Source: Phosphoribacter sp037045045
Lineage (GTDB): Bacteria > Actinomycetota > Actinomycetes > Actinomycetales > Dermatophilaceae
Reading direction: 5' to 3'
Assembly: GCA_037045045.1 (NCBI GenBank)
Contig: JBAOHL010000004.1
Coordinates: 248,001-312,000 of the forward strand
DNA: 64,000 nt
Of the stretch, positions 9,289-22,527 are shown piece after piece (position 1 is the first letter of the stretch; the number at the start of each line of letters is the position of its first letter). The translations under genes were made by a program, and so were the position numbers. The notes beneath the pieces were generated by a model. It saw only the letters and a list, made by a program, of their open reading frames with translations. It was not told where the DNA came from and made no database searches.

Positions 9289-9461
9289 GCGTGGTCACCT
9301 CCTCTGACACCTGGAGCGGCGGGACCTCCAGGGTGCGGCTTCGGATGCGGATCGGACAAGGATTTCGCCATACCCGAAACGGCGCGACGAGTTTCGCCTC
9401 GCGGGTCGCCTCGGCCCGCCGCGGCCCGCAGGGCGGCGGCGATCGTCCCTACCCTGGAGCC

Positions 9462-9869
9462 ATGCCGAACCCGTCCGTCGTCCACGTGGCGGTGGCCCTG
9501 CTCGTGCGCGACGGATCCGTCCTGCTGGGTCACCGTCGCGCCGACCGGCGCTGGTACCCCGACTGCTGGGACCTCGTCGGAGGGCACGTCGAGGCGGGCG
9601 AGACGCCCGAGCAGGCCCTTCGCCGGGAATGCCGCGAAGAGATCGGCATCGACGTCCACGAAGCTCGCCCCATCGCGCTGCCGCTCGCGGACCCTTCGGT
9701 CCACCTGCACGCATTCCTCGTCACGTCGTGGTCCGGGGAGCCGGCCAACCTCGCCCCCGAGGAACATGACGCGCTGCGCTGGTACCACGCCGACGAGTTG
9801 CCCGGTCTCACGCTCGCCGACGCGGCATACCTGCCTGTCCTCGTCGCTGCCGTGAGTTCTCCCCAGTGA
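9462..9869 (+). CDS. NUDIX hydrolase
   Basis: A 135-residue single-domain NUDIX protein. The Nudix box is complete, from GGHVEAGETPEQALRRECRE through EIGIDV (Gx5Ex5[UA]xREx2EExGU). It hydrolyses a nucleoside diphosphate linked to another group; the substrate is not predictable. The ATG at 9462 begins MPNPSVVHVAVALLVRDG, directly at the first strand of the fold. Longer upstream extensions are unsupported. Monocistronic, divergent from the ArsR-like gene. Confidence 0.9.
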   Translation: MPNPSVVHVAVALLVRDGSVLLGHRRADRRWYPDCWDLVGGHVEAGETPEQALRRECREEIGIDVHEARPIALPLADPSVHLHAFLVTSWSGEPANLAPEEHDALRWYHADELPGLTLADAAYLPVLVAAVSSPQ

Positions 9870-10043
9870 CCTGACCAAAGGTCGGGCGCGCTCCTCCCCT
9901 CCGCGCCATCTCGGTAGCCCGGGCCGGCGATCTCGGTAGTCGTCACCGAAGCGCGTCAACCACGTCCCGGCATTGACTGTGCTCAGGCGGCCATCGAGGC
10001 CGTTGCGGCCAGCGGCCGATTCTCACCGAAGGGGCACAACCCC

Positions 10044-10352
10044 ATGCCGATGATTACGGTCAAGATGATCGAAGGCGTCTTCGACGCCGAGCAGAAGCAG
10101 GACATGATCCGCAAGCTCACCGACACGATGGTCTCCATCGAGGGCGAGAACCTGCGACCCGTCACCTGGGTCGTTCTCGAGGAGGTCCGCAGCGGCAGCT
10201 GGGGGATCGGCGGCGACGGCCTCACCACTCAGGCCGTCAAGCAACTCCAGGGCCAACGACGAGTGCTTAGCCGCCCTCCCTCTGACGAACAGCCAGCCGA
10301 GCCGACTCACGTGGTCCGTCGAGTGGCCGGTCGAGCCTCACCGGCCCGCTGA
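10044..10352 (+). CDS. 4-oxalocrotonate tautomerase-like protein
   Basis: The first ~70 residues (MPMITVKMIEGVFDAEQKQD, then MIRKLTDTMVSIEGENLRPV and TWVVLEEV) match the tautomerase superfamily, in which Pro2 becomes the N-terminal catalytic proline after Met removal. The family is normally 60-70 residues. Here the frame continues another ~30 residues of Arg/Pro-rich sequence, suggesting loss of the ancestral stop and readthrough into intergenic DNA. It is followed by the first 40-bp palindromic repeat. Confidence 0.8.
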   Translation: MPMITVKMIEGVFDAEQKQDMIRKLTDTMVSIEGENLRPVTWVVLEEVRSGSWGIGGDGLTTQAVKQLQGQRRVLSRPPSDEQPAEPTHVVRRVAGRASPAR

Positions 10353-10382
10353 GCTGCCCGCGGCTCGGGCCTGCCGGTGAAC

Positions 10383-10422
10383 GTGTGGCGCTTCGAGCGG
10401 TATGCCGCGCGCACTGCCACAC
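10383..10422. repeat. 40-bp palindromic intergenic repeat, copy 1
   Basis: Outer arms GTGTGGC and GCCACAC enclose TTCGAG, a central CGGTATGCCG and CGCGCA. It is the reverse complement of the element at 13654-13693 with only a few mismatches. It lies between the convergent tautomerase and methyltransferase remnants, a typical position for a REP-type or terminator-like element. Its centre is the genome-wide GTATGCC word. Confidence 0.7.
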
Positions 10423-10482
10423 CCACCCCGCACAGACACCACGCGCCGCCACCGCACGGCCGGAGCAGCACCCGTCGGGCGG

Positions 10483-11100
10483 TCACGGCACCGTCGCCCG
10501 GGCTGCGGGCGCCAGAGCGGTGAGCGTGAACGGGCCGGCCGGGCTGCCGAGCTGTTCGTGAAGCGCGCGGCGCAGGTCCGCACGGGTGTCCTCGGGCAAA
10601 GCGACGGCATACGCTCCCGCCGGCCCGATGCCGGCGAGCAAACTGGTCCACAACTCGTCGAAATCCCGGTACGGCGACGCGACGCTCATCGTCGCCTCGT
10701 CGACCTGGCTCAGGCCGGCGTCACCGGACAGGCCCGCGAGCTGCCCGGGTGCCCCGAAGCGCATGACCTGGGCCTCGTCCGGCGCCTGCGGGTCCACCGA
10801 CAGGGCCGCGTCCCAGAAGGCGCGGAGCATCTGCATCCCCTCGGCGAAGTCCCAGACCGTGGCGGCCACGACTCCCCCGGGGCGCACCACCCGGGCCATC
10901 TCGGCCACCGCCCGAGCGGGGTCGGACACGAAGTGGAACACGAGTTGGGCGCCCGCTGCGTCGAACTCGCCGTCGTCGAACGGCAGCTGCTCGGCCGGCG
11001 CCTGCCGCACGTCGACTCCGGTATGCCGCGCCCGGCAGGCCTCGACGAAGTGCGGCACGGGGTCGACGGCGGTAACCGCCGAGGCACCCAGCCGGGCCAC
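10483..11100 (-). pseudogene. N-terminally truncated class I SAM-dependent methyltransferase
   Basis: The frame carries the second half of a class I methyltransferase: LGASAVTAVDPVPHFVEACR, then APAEQLPFDDGEFDAAGAQL, and ARVVRPGGVVAATVWDF, followed by a normal C-terminus. The N-terminal helix and the motif I glycine loop (VLDVGCGxG) that binds S-adenosylmethionine are missing. Upstream in this frame is only duplicated DAYA-type sequence abutting the UvrA-like gene. A GTG at 11100 could start a 205-residue product, but without motif I it should be inactive. Probably a deletion remnant. Confidence 0.7.
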
Positions 11101-11174
11101 GCCACGCGCGCGCCGCGCGGTCGGTTCGGCGGCATACGCGTCGGCACCCGGCGTACGCGTCGGCGTCCTGGCCC

Positions 11175-13562
<2,388 letters not shown>

Positions 13563-13653
13563 GGACTCTCGCTCCCTCGGTACCCCTTGACCCGGCCCGA
13601 CGTTCCGGGCCGACGACCCGCACAGACTAGCCCCGCCGTCTCAGCAGGGATGG

Positions 13654-13693
13654 GTGTGGCAGTTCGCGCGGCATACCACGCGAAGCGCCACAC
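13654..13693. repeat. 40-bp palindromic intergenic repeat, copy 2
   Basis: GTGTGGC-ag-TTCGCG-cggcatacca-CGCGAA-gc-GCCACAC is a nested imperfect palindrome, and it is the inverted copy of the element at 10383-10422. It starts 15 bp beyond the glycogen phosphorylase stop, so it may act as a transcription terminator. The central GGCATACC matches the over-represented word of this genome. Confidence 0.75.
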
Positions 13694-13708
13694 GATCGCG
13701 AGCCGGGC

Positions 13709-16387
<2,679 letters not shown>

Positions 16388-16613
16388 TTCGCACACCTCG
16401 CTGTCACCCCGGTCGTCGCCCGGGCTTCCGAGGCTAGCGCAGCGACGAGGACCCCGGCGACGGCTCACCAGCGCGGGTGAGACGGCGGCCCGGCGCCCAG
16501 CGCGCTTCGTCGCGACCGTCATGCGTCGGTCGGAGCGATACTGGACGGACCGAGTCCCGCCGCTCACGTGCGTCGACGACGTATGCCGCGGGTACCGACC
16601 GTCAGGAGCGCTC

Positions 16614-17273
16614 GTGACCGATCCGGCCCTACGCCCGACCGACCTCATCGACAGCGACCACCCGCAGGTGGCCGGGTTCGCCGCCGAGCACGGCACCGGG
16701 TCCGATCCACGCGAGGTCGCCGTCGCGCTGTACTACGCGGTGCGCGACGGGTTCCGGTACGACCCGTACCGCATCGACCTCTCCCCGGACGGCATGCGGG
16801 CCAGCATGGTCCTGGCCAACGGGTACGGCTGGTGCGTACCGAAGGCGGCGCTGCTCGCGGCCTCCTGCCGGTCCCGCGGCATACCGGCTCGGGTCGGGTA
16901 CGCCGACGTGCGCAACCACCTGTCGACGCAACGACTGCGCGAGACGATGGGCACCGACGTGTTCCTCTGGCACGGCTACACCGACATCCTCCTCGACGGG
17001 ACCTGGGTCAAGGCGACGCCGGCGTTCAACCGCGAGCTGTGCGAGGCGTTCGGGCTGCACACCCTCGAGTTCGACGGGCGGAGCGACTCGATCTACCACC
17101 CATACGACAAGGCGGGCAATCGCCACATGGAGTACGTCACCCAGCGGGGCAGCTTCGACGACGTCCCGCTCGAGCGGATGCGGGCCGACTTCGAGGTGGC
17201 CTACCCGACGTGGTCGGCGAGCTCGATGGCCCGGGCCGACTGGGTCGCCGACGTGGCGGTCGAGAACGCCTGA
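16614..17273 (+). CDS. Transglutaminase-like cysteine protease-fold protein
   Basis: A 219-residue protein with the transglutaminase-core triad in order: Cys in NGYGWCVPKAALLAASCRSR, His in FLWHGYTDILLDG and Asp just after it, followed by TWVKATPAFNREL. The ARVGYADVRNH segment is common in this bacterial subgroup. It has no signal peptide, so it is likely cytoplasmic. Substrate unknown; proteolysis or amide transfer are the family options. The GTG at 16614 has AGGAG 6 bp upstream. Monocistronic, divergent from glgP. Confidence 0.85.
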   Translation: MTDPALRPTDLIDSDHPQVAGFAAEHGTGSDPREVAVALYYAVRDGFRYDPYRIDLSPDGMRASMVLANGYGWCVPKAALLAASCRSRGIPARVGYADVRNHLSTQRLRETMGTDVFLWHGYTDILLDGTWVKATPAFNRELCEAFGLHTLEFDGRSDSIYHPYDKAGNRHMEYVTQRGSFDDVPLERMRADFEVAYPTWSASSMARADWVADVAVENA

Positions 17274-17376
17274 CCTCCCCGGCTCGGCGGCCCGTATCGA
17301 CCCGGCCGGCCTGCGCGCGAGCGGGTGTGACCGACGTCGGGTGTCGCCGGGGCGCCCGGCTCGATAGCATCACGGC

Positions 17377-17685
17377 GTGGTCCGCTTGATGGTTTACTAC
17401 GAGACCCCCGACGACCCCGAGGCGTTCGACGCGCACTACTGGGACGTCCACCTCCCCATTGCCAAGGCGATGCCCGGCTTGCGCAGCTACCGGGTGAGCC
17501 GCAACGTCAAGTCCGCGCGCGGTGGCGACCCGTTCTACCTCGTCGCCGAGTTGGAATGGGACAGCGGCGAGGACATGAAGGCGGCGTTCGCCTCGCCCGA
17601 GGGCAAGGCGACCGGCGCGGATGTCGCGGTGATGGCGCCGGGCGACAAGGCCCGCAACGTCGTGGTCGACGTGCAGGACTACTGA
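17377..17685 (+). CDS. EthD-domain protein
   Basis: A 102-residue dimeric alpha/beta-barrel protein of the EthD family: MVYYETPDDPEAFDAHYWDV, HLPIAKAMPGLRSYRVSRNV and FYLVAELEWDS with the characteristic His. EthD-type proteins are accessory to monooxygenase or polyketide cyclisation reactions. Here it stands alone between unrelated genes. The GTG at 17377 is used because the fold begins within five residues of it. Confidence 0.85.
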   Translation: MVRLMVYYETPDDPEAFDAHYWDVHLPIAKAMPGLRSYRVSRNVKSARGGDPFYLVAELEWDSGEDMKAAFASPEGKATGADVAVMAPGDKARNVVVDVQDY

Positions 17686-17703
17686 CCGAGTCCGCTCGAT
17701 CGC

Positions 17704-18720
17704 TCAGCGGTCGGCCGGGACGAGGACGGCGGCACCGGTCACTTCACCGTGCGCCAAGTCGCGCAGCGCCGCGTCGGCCTGCTCGAGCGGGTATGCCGTG
17801 GTGTGCGGCGCGATCTGCAGGCGGGCCGCCAGAGTGAGAAGGTCCTCGCCGTCGCGCCGGGTGTTGCTCGTCACGCTCGTGAGGGTGCGTTCCCGGAACA
17901 GGTGTCGGTCGTAGTCCAGCGCCGGGACCTCGCTGAGGTGGATGCCGGCAACGGCGAGCGTGCCACCGGGGGCAAGGGCCGCGAGGGCCACCGGGACGAG
18001 GTCGCCGACGGGCGCGAAGAGGATCGCGGAATCGAGCGGAACCGGCGGCGCGGCATACGAGTCGGCGACTGACGCGGCACCGAGGCGCGTGGCGAGGTCA
18101 CGGGCTCGCGCCCCCCGGGTGAGCACGTGCACCTCGACGCCCTGGGCGATGGCGATCTGGGCGGTGAGGTGGGCGCTGCCGCCGAAGCCGTAGAGCCCGA
18201 GCCGCCCGCCCGGCGGCACCTGCGCGCGCACGAGGGCGCAGTAGCCGATGATGCCGGCGCACAGCAGCGGTGCCGCGCTGACCGGGTCGAGCCCGTCGGG
18301 CATCCGGTAGGCGAAGGAATCGGGCACGGTGGCGTAGTCGGCATAGCCGCCGTCGTCGTCCCAGCCGGTGTAGCGGGACCGCTCACAGAGGTTCTCCCGC
18401 CCGGACCGGCACCATCGGCACGAGCCGCAGGTATGCCGCAGCCAGGCGATGCCGACCCGGTCGCCCTCGGCGAAGCGGCTGGCGCCGACACCGGCCCCGA
18501 CGACTCGGCCGACGACCTCGTGCCCGGGCACGACGGCGGGCCGGTGGACGGGTAGATCCCCCTCGGCGACGTGCAGATCGGTGCGGCAGACGCCGCTGGC
18601 CTCGACGCGGACGAGGACCTCGCCCGGCCCGGGCGTCGGGATGGGGCGCTCGACGAGACGCAGCGGTGCGGAGTCGACCGGGCCGGGGCGATCGACGGTC
18701 CAGGCCCGCATGTCGGTCAC
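17704..18720 (-). CDS. Zinc-dependent alcohol dehydrogenase
   Basis: A 338-residue medium-chain dehydrogenase. The catalytic zinc ligands are visible: Cys in ASGVCRTDLHVAEGDLP and His-Glu in PGHEVVGRVVGAG. The structural zinc lobe is CGSCRWCRSGRENLC and the nucleotide site is GLYGFGGSAHLTAQIA. This resembles the AdhA-like propanol-preferring group (LCAGIIGYCAL). The GTG at 18720 has GAGGAG upstream. The TetR gene upstream on the same strand begins 151 bp away and ends before it, so the two could share a transcript. Physiological alcohol unknown. Confidence 0.9.
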   Translation of the reverse strand: MTDMRAWTVDRPGPVDSAPLRLVERPIPTPGPGEVLVRVEASGVCRTDLHVAEGDLPVHRPAVVPGHEVVGRVVGAGVGASRFAEGDRVGIAWLRHTCGSCRWCRSGRENLCERSRYTGWDDDGGYADYATVPDSFAYRMPDGLDPVSAAPLLCAGIIGYCALVRAQVPPGGRLGLYGFGGSAHLTAQIAIAQGVEVHVLTRGARARDLATRLGAASVADSYAAPPVPLDSAILFAPVGDLVPVALAALAPGGTLAVAGIHLSEVPALDYDRHLFRERTLTSVTSNTRRDGEDLLTLAARLQIAPHTTAYPLEQADAALRDLAHGEVTGAAVLVPADR

Positions 18721-18870
18721 GGGCGACTCCTCTCGCAGGCTCGGCACCTATTATCCGGCACGACGGCGCCGCCGGGTCGAGGCGTTGGAGGGGCGCTCGC
18801 GAGGGGGTCGCGAGGCGGCGCTCGCCGGGTGGGCGTTCGCGTGGGGGCATTCGCGACGACCGGCGTCCGG

Positions 18871-19479
18871 CTATCGCGGCGACCGTCGCCGGCCCCGGGT
18901 GGGGCAGATGTGCAGGGACGCGCGAACGACCGCGACGACGTCCTCGACAGGCGGTGGCGGCAGGCCGACCAACTGGCGGAATGCCCAGATCCCACCGACG
19001 GCGTCGACGAGGGTCTCGGCGTCGACGGCGGCATCGAACCGCCCCTGCCCCTGACCTGCGCGCACCAGCCGGATGGCCTGCTCGCGCGGGGGTTCGATGA
19101 TCCGGCGTCGGTAGTCCCGGCCGAGCTCGGGGTCGCGGGACAGGTCGAGTCCCAGCGCCGGAAGTGACCACCCCACCGGATTGGCGACGAGGGACTGGTG
19201 CACGGCTCGGACCACGGCCTCGAGGTCGGCCTCGACATCGCCGGTCTCCGGAACGACCCGGGGCCCGAGGGCGTCCTCGACCGTGTCGAGGACGAGTTCG
19301 GCCAGCGAGGCCCAGCGTCGATAGATCGTCGTCTTGGCCACCCCGGCGCGGCGGGCGACGTCGTCGATGCGCAGGGCGGCATACCCCCCGTCGACGAGTA
19401 ACGCGAGGGTGGCCTCGCGGACCAGCGGGTCGATCCGACGATCGCGAGGTCGGCCCGGCCGAGCGGGTGTGTCGGGCAT
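18871..19479 (-). CDS. TetR-family regulator
   Basis: A 202-residue protein with an N-terminal TetR helix-turn-helix (RREATLALLVDGGYAALRI-like region, DDVARRAGVAKTTIYRRWAS) and a C-terminal ligand domain of the TetR_C_11/16 type. It is divergent from an HXXEE-domain membrane protein with an inverted repeat between them. That is the usual layout of a local repressor controlling the neighbour and itself. The ligand is unknown. Confidence 0.85.
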   Translation of the reverse strand: MPDTPARPGRPRDRRIDPLVREATLALLVDGGYAALRIDDVARRAGVAKTTIYRRWASLAELVLDTVEDALGPRVVPETGDVEADLEAVVRAVHQSLVANPVGWSLPALGLDLSRDPELGRDYRRRIIEPPREQAIRLVRAGQGQGRFDAAVDAETLVDAVGGIWAFRQLVGLPPPPVEDVVAVVRASLHICPTRGRRRSPR

Positions 19480-19528
19480 CTCCCCTCCCTCCGTTGCGGT
19501 GCGAGAGCTGAATCGCTACCGTCGGAAG

Positions 19529-19544
19529 CGTATCAATACGATAC
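19529..19544. promoter_or_regulatory. Probable TetR operator between divergent genes
   Basis: CGTATCAATACG is a palindrome with 5-bp arms, and the overlapping GTATC-AATAC-GATAC gives a second dyad. It lies between the TetR gene start (19479) and the HXXEE gene start (19570), and is clearly AT-richer than the surroundings. Operator status is inferred from position and symmetry. Confidence 0.55.
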
Positions 19545-19569
19545 CGCTAGTAGCGAGATGGAGGAGACC

Positions 19570-20103
19570 ATGCGACGATCCACCCTCGTCAGCCTCGGAT
19601 TGGTCGGGACTTGGGCGATCCACGACGTCGAGGAACTGCTCACCATGCCCCAGCGCTCCCAGGGCGTCGCGTCGCGGATGCCGACCTGGCTGCCGATCCC
19701 CGAACAGGTCCGCCGCGACGGTCTCTCCCGCGAGGCCATCACCACGGGAGTGGCCCTCATGGCCGGGTTCATGACGGCGGCGAGCGTCGACGGGGTGCGC
19801 AGCGGCGGTCGAGGGTGGTTCTTCCAGACCGTGCTCGCCGGGTACGGGCTGCACGGCCTCGGCCATCTCGGCTCCTCGGCGGCGCTGCGGACCTACACCT
19901 CGGGCGCGGCGACCTCCCCCGTCGTCGTCCTCCCGTACTGGCTCTGGGCCCGGCGTCAGCTGCGCCGAGAGGGCGTGCCGCTGCGGCGTGTGGCCGGCCC
20001 GGCGATCACCCTCACCCCCGCAGTCATCCTCGCCGCCCTGGCCGTCGGCCACGCCCTCACCCGAAGGTCGTCGCCACGGATGCCCCATCCGAGCGCCGGA
20101 TAG
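19570..20103 (+). CDS. HXXEE-domain membrane protein
   Basis: A 177-residue multi-pass protein. The defining motif is HDVEELLTMP near residue 15, followed by a second histidine cluster LHGLGHLGSSAALRTYTSG and a third hydrophobic block, as in the HXXEE family of integral membrane proteins of unknown enzymatic role. The ATG at 19570 is preferred over one 12 bp earlier because GGAGGAG precedes it at correct spacing. It is under the divergent TetR gene. The following CotH gene is 87 bp downstream and may be separate. Confidence 0.75.
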   Translation: MRRSTLVSLGLVGTWAIHDVEELLTMPQRSQGVASRMPTWLPIPEQVRRDGLSREAITTGVALMAGFMTAASVDGVRSGGRGWFFQTVLAGYGLHGLGHLGSSAALRTYTSGAATSPVVVLPYWLWARRQLRREGVPLRRVAGPAITLTPAVILAALAVGHALTRRSSPRMPHPSAG

Positions 20104-20190
20104 ACGTTGCGCCGGGGGGCGCCGCAGCGGTATCACGGGCGGGCGCGGTCGCGTCCTTCCTCCCGACGCCCCTCTCTCCCAGGAGTCGCC

Positions 20191-21663
20191 ATGCCCGCCC
20201 CCGAACAAGCGGAGTTCTTCGCCCGTCCGATGTACCACGTCGAGGTCACCGGCTGGCCCGGCGACCTCGTTCGGGCCGCCGACCCGATCGAGGAAGACCT
20301 CACCGCACCCGCCGGAGCGCGAGTGCAGGTGCGGCAGATCGACCCACAGGACCCGGCAACCGCGGCGGCTCCCACCGGTGCCGGGCAGCTGCTCGACGCC
20401 GACGCCTTCGACCTGCGCAACAGCGGCAACCGGACCCTCGCGGCGCCCAAGCGCTCGTGGAAGTTCTCGTTGCGCGGGGACGTCAACGAGCTGGCCCAGA
20501 TGTCGACGATCAACCTCAAGTCGATGTGGAACGACCCCTCGCAGATGCGCGAAGCACTGGTGTGGCGGCTCTTCCACGACGCCGACGTCCCGGCCTCGCG
20601 GCATACCTATGCGCGTTTGCGAATCGACGGCCAGTATCTCGGGCTCTACAGCGTGATCGAGGAGATCGACAAGCCCATGCTCGCCCAGCACTTCCCGGGC
20701 AAGCCCAAGGGCAACCTCTACAAGATGTACTGCGGCGACCTCGGGCCGGCCTCGCTGGAGCACCGGACCGGCCCGAACGGCGACGACGGCGGCGCGCAGT
20801 ACGCGGTGACCGGCAAGAACCAGACCTACCGACTGCTCAAGTCCTACTCCGACGCTCCCGACGCGAAGAGCTTCGAGGACCTCGCGCACCTCGCCCGGGC
20901 CCTCAACGGCATCGGTCTGCCGGCCGGCCGGGACCCGTTCGCCACCGACGGGTATGCCGCGGCCGTGGGCGAGAGCCTCGACGTCGAACGGCTGCTGCGA
21001 TGGGCATCGGTCAACGTGCTCGTCGGCGCCTGGGACAACTACTTCGCGACCCCGGCCAACTATTTCCTCTACAACTCGGCACGGGTGCCCGACGAGGGCG
21101 ACGTCGTCGGCAAGCCGTACTTCACCCTCGTGCCGTGGGACTACGACAACACCTTCGGGATGGACTACTTCGGCACTCGCTGGCAGGACACCGACCTGCT
21201 CGACTGGGCGGCGAACACCGAGGGGTACTGGCGGCACAACGGCTCCCGGGCGGGGAAACGCTCCCGGATCCCGATGGTGGCCAACGTCCTGGCCAACCGC
21301 GAGTTCCGCCGTTACTACCTCGACCACCTCGAGCATCTGCTCGACACGGTGTTCACCGTTGCGACGATCGACGAGCGGCTCGGCCTCGGCGCCACTGCCG
21401 GGTTGTGGCAGCGGGTCTCCACGAGCGCCTACCTCGAGTCGGCGACGCCGTTCGGGGCACCCTCGACCGGGCGCCAGTGGGTCAACCACGAGGTCTACCT
21501 CAACGGGAACGCCCAGAACGAACTGCGCCACGGCGAGACCTTCGCGGCGGGCATCCACCACTACGTGCTCATGCGCTGCGAGAGCGCGCGTCGTCAACTC
21601 GCGGTGCTCCGACGCAACGACCCGGCGGGGTCGAGCGGGGTGACCTTCCCGGCGATCCCGTGA
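20191..21663 (+). CDS. CotH-like protein kinase
   Basis: A 490-residue CotH-family atypical kinase. Supporting stretches are RSWKFSLRGDVNELAQMSTI (nucleotide-binding strand), YLGLYSVIEEIDKPMLAQHF at ~149, and the metal-binding VPWDYDNTFG at 314-323. The best-known member phosphorylates spore-coat proteins, but this organism need not sporulate, and secreted or cytoplasmic substrates are unknown. No signal peptide is present. It overlaps the next gene by 4 bp (GTGA), so the propeller-like protein is probably a functional partner. The ATG at 20191 follows AGGAG. Confidence 0.88.
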   Translation: MPAPEQAEFFARPMYHVEVTGWPGDLVRAADPIEEDLTAPAGARVQVRQIDPQDPATAAAPTGAGQLLDADAFDLRNSGNRTLAAPKRSWKFSLRGDVNELAQMSTINLKSMWNDPSQMREALVWRLFHDADVPASRHTYARLRIDGQYLGLYSVIEEIDKPMLAQHFPGKPKGNLYKMYCGDLGPASLEHRTGPNGDDGGAQYAVTGKNQTYRLLKSYSDAPDAKSFEDLAHLARALNGIGLPAGRDPFATDGYAAAVGESLDVERLLRWASVNVLVGAWDNYFATPANYFLYNSARVPDEGDVVGKPYFTLVPWDYDNTFGMDYFGTRWQDTDLLDWAANTEGYWRHNGSRAGKRSRIPMVANVLANREFRRYYLDHLEHLLDTVFTVATIDERLGLGATAGLWQRVSTSAYLESATPFGAPSTGRQWVNHEVYLNGNAQNELRHGETFAAGIHHYVLMRCESARRQLAVLRRNDPAGSSGVTFPAIP

Positions 21664-22523
21664 GCCCGACCGATCTTCGGGTGCTCCGCGAGGCCACCCT
21701 GGCCCACGTCCTTGCCGGCGCCGCGGGCGGGTCCCGGTTCGAGGCCAGTGGCGTGCTCGCCGCCGGTGGATGCCTGTGGGTGGCCTTCGACAACCTGCCG
21801 GACCTCGCCCGGATCAGCCTCGACTGGACCGTCCCCGACGCGGCCGCGGGGATGATCCGCCAGCCCGGCGGACCCACCGGCTTCGAAGACCTCGCCGCCG
21901 ACCCCGACGGCGAGCGCTACTTCGGGGTACTCGAAGGGGTAGACCGCGGGGACGGGCACCGGTACTCGCAGATCGTCGTGTTCGACCACCGGTGGCGGGA
22001 GGTCGACCGGCAATGGACCGACATCCGGCTCATCGAGCCCAACAAGGGCCTCGAGGGTCTCGCCGCGGTCCGCCGACACGGCAGGCTGCACCTGCTCGGA
22101 CTGGCCGAAGGCCCGGTCGACGTCGCCGCCACCCGAACCCCCGGGGTGCCGGGACGACTCCACGTGCTCGTCGAGGTCGACGGACAATGGCGCACTCGGC
22201 ATACGGTGGCGCTGCCCGAGAGTGTGCGCTTCGGCGACTACAGCGCGGTAGCCCTCGACGGGAGCCGACTCGCGGTGCTCTCCCAGGAGTCGTCGGCCCT
22301 GTGGGTCGGGTCGCTGCACCCGCATCGGTGGCGGGTCCTCGACGACGGCAGGACCTACCGCTTCCCGCGGAGCGCGCAGGGGCGCATCTGTTACGGCACC
22401 GTCGAGGGCGCCGCGTGGCTCGATGACCGTCGACTCGTGGTCGTCTCCGACCGGGCCAAACACGGCGCCCCGCAACGGATCCGGGACAAGGACCAGTCGA
22501 TCCACGTCGTCGAGCTGCCGTGA
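21660..22523 (+). CDS. Beta-propeller-like protein coupled to CotH
   Basis: A 287-residue protein without signal peptide, starting GTG inside the CotH stop. It has repeated strand patterns: ASGVLAAGGCLWVAFDNLPD, GFEDLAADPDGERYFGVLEG, GLEGLAAVRRHGRLHLLGLA, DYSAVALDGSRLAVLSQESS and GAAWLDDRRLVVVSDR. The recurrent GxEDLA/GLEGLA motif resembles the phytase-type esterase-like propeller domain. The assignment is by pattern only. Translational coupling suggests it works with the CotH kinase, as binding platform or phosphatase-like partner (inference). Confidence 0.65.
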   Translation: MSPTDLRVLREATLAHVLAGAAGGSRFEASGVLAAGGCLWVAFDNLPDLARISLDWTVPDAAAGMIRQPGGPTGFEDLAADPDGERYFGVLEGVDRGDGHRYSQIVVFDHRWREVDRQWTDIRLIEPNKGLEGLAAVRRHGRLHLLGLAEGPVDVAATRTPGVPGRLHVLVEVDGQWRTRHTVALPESVRFGDYSAVALDGSRLAVLSQESSALWVGSLHPHRWRVLDDGRTYRFPRSAQGRICYGTVEGAAWLDDRRLVVVSDRAKHGAPQRIRDKDQSIHVVELP

Positions 22524-22527
22524 GCCG

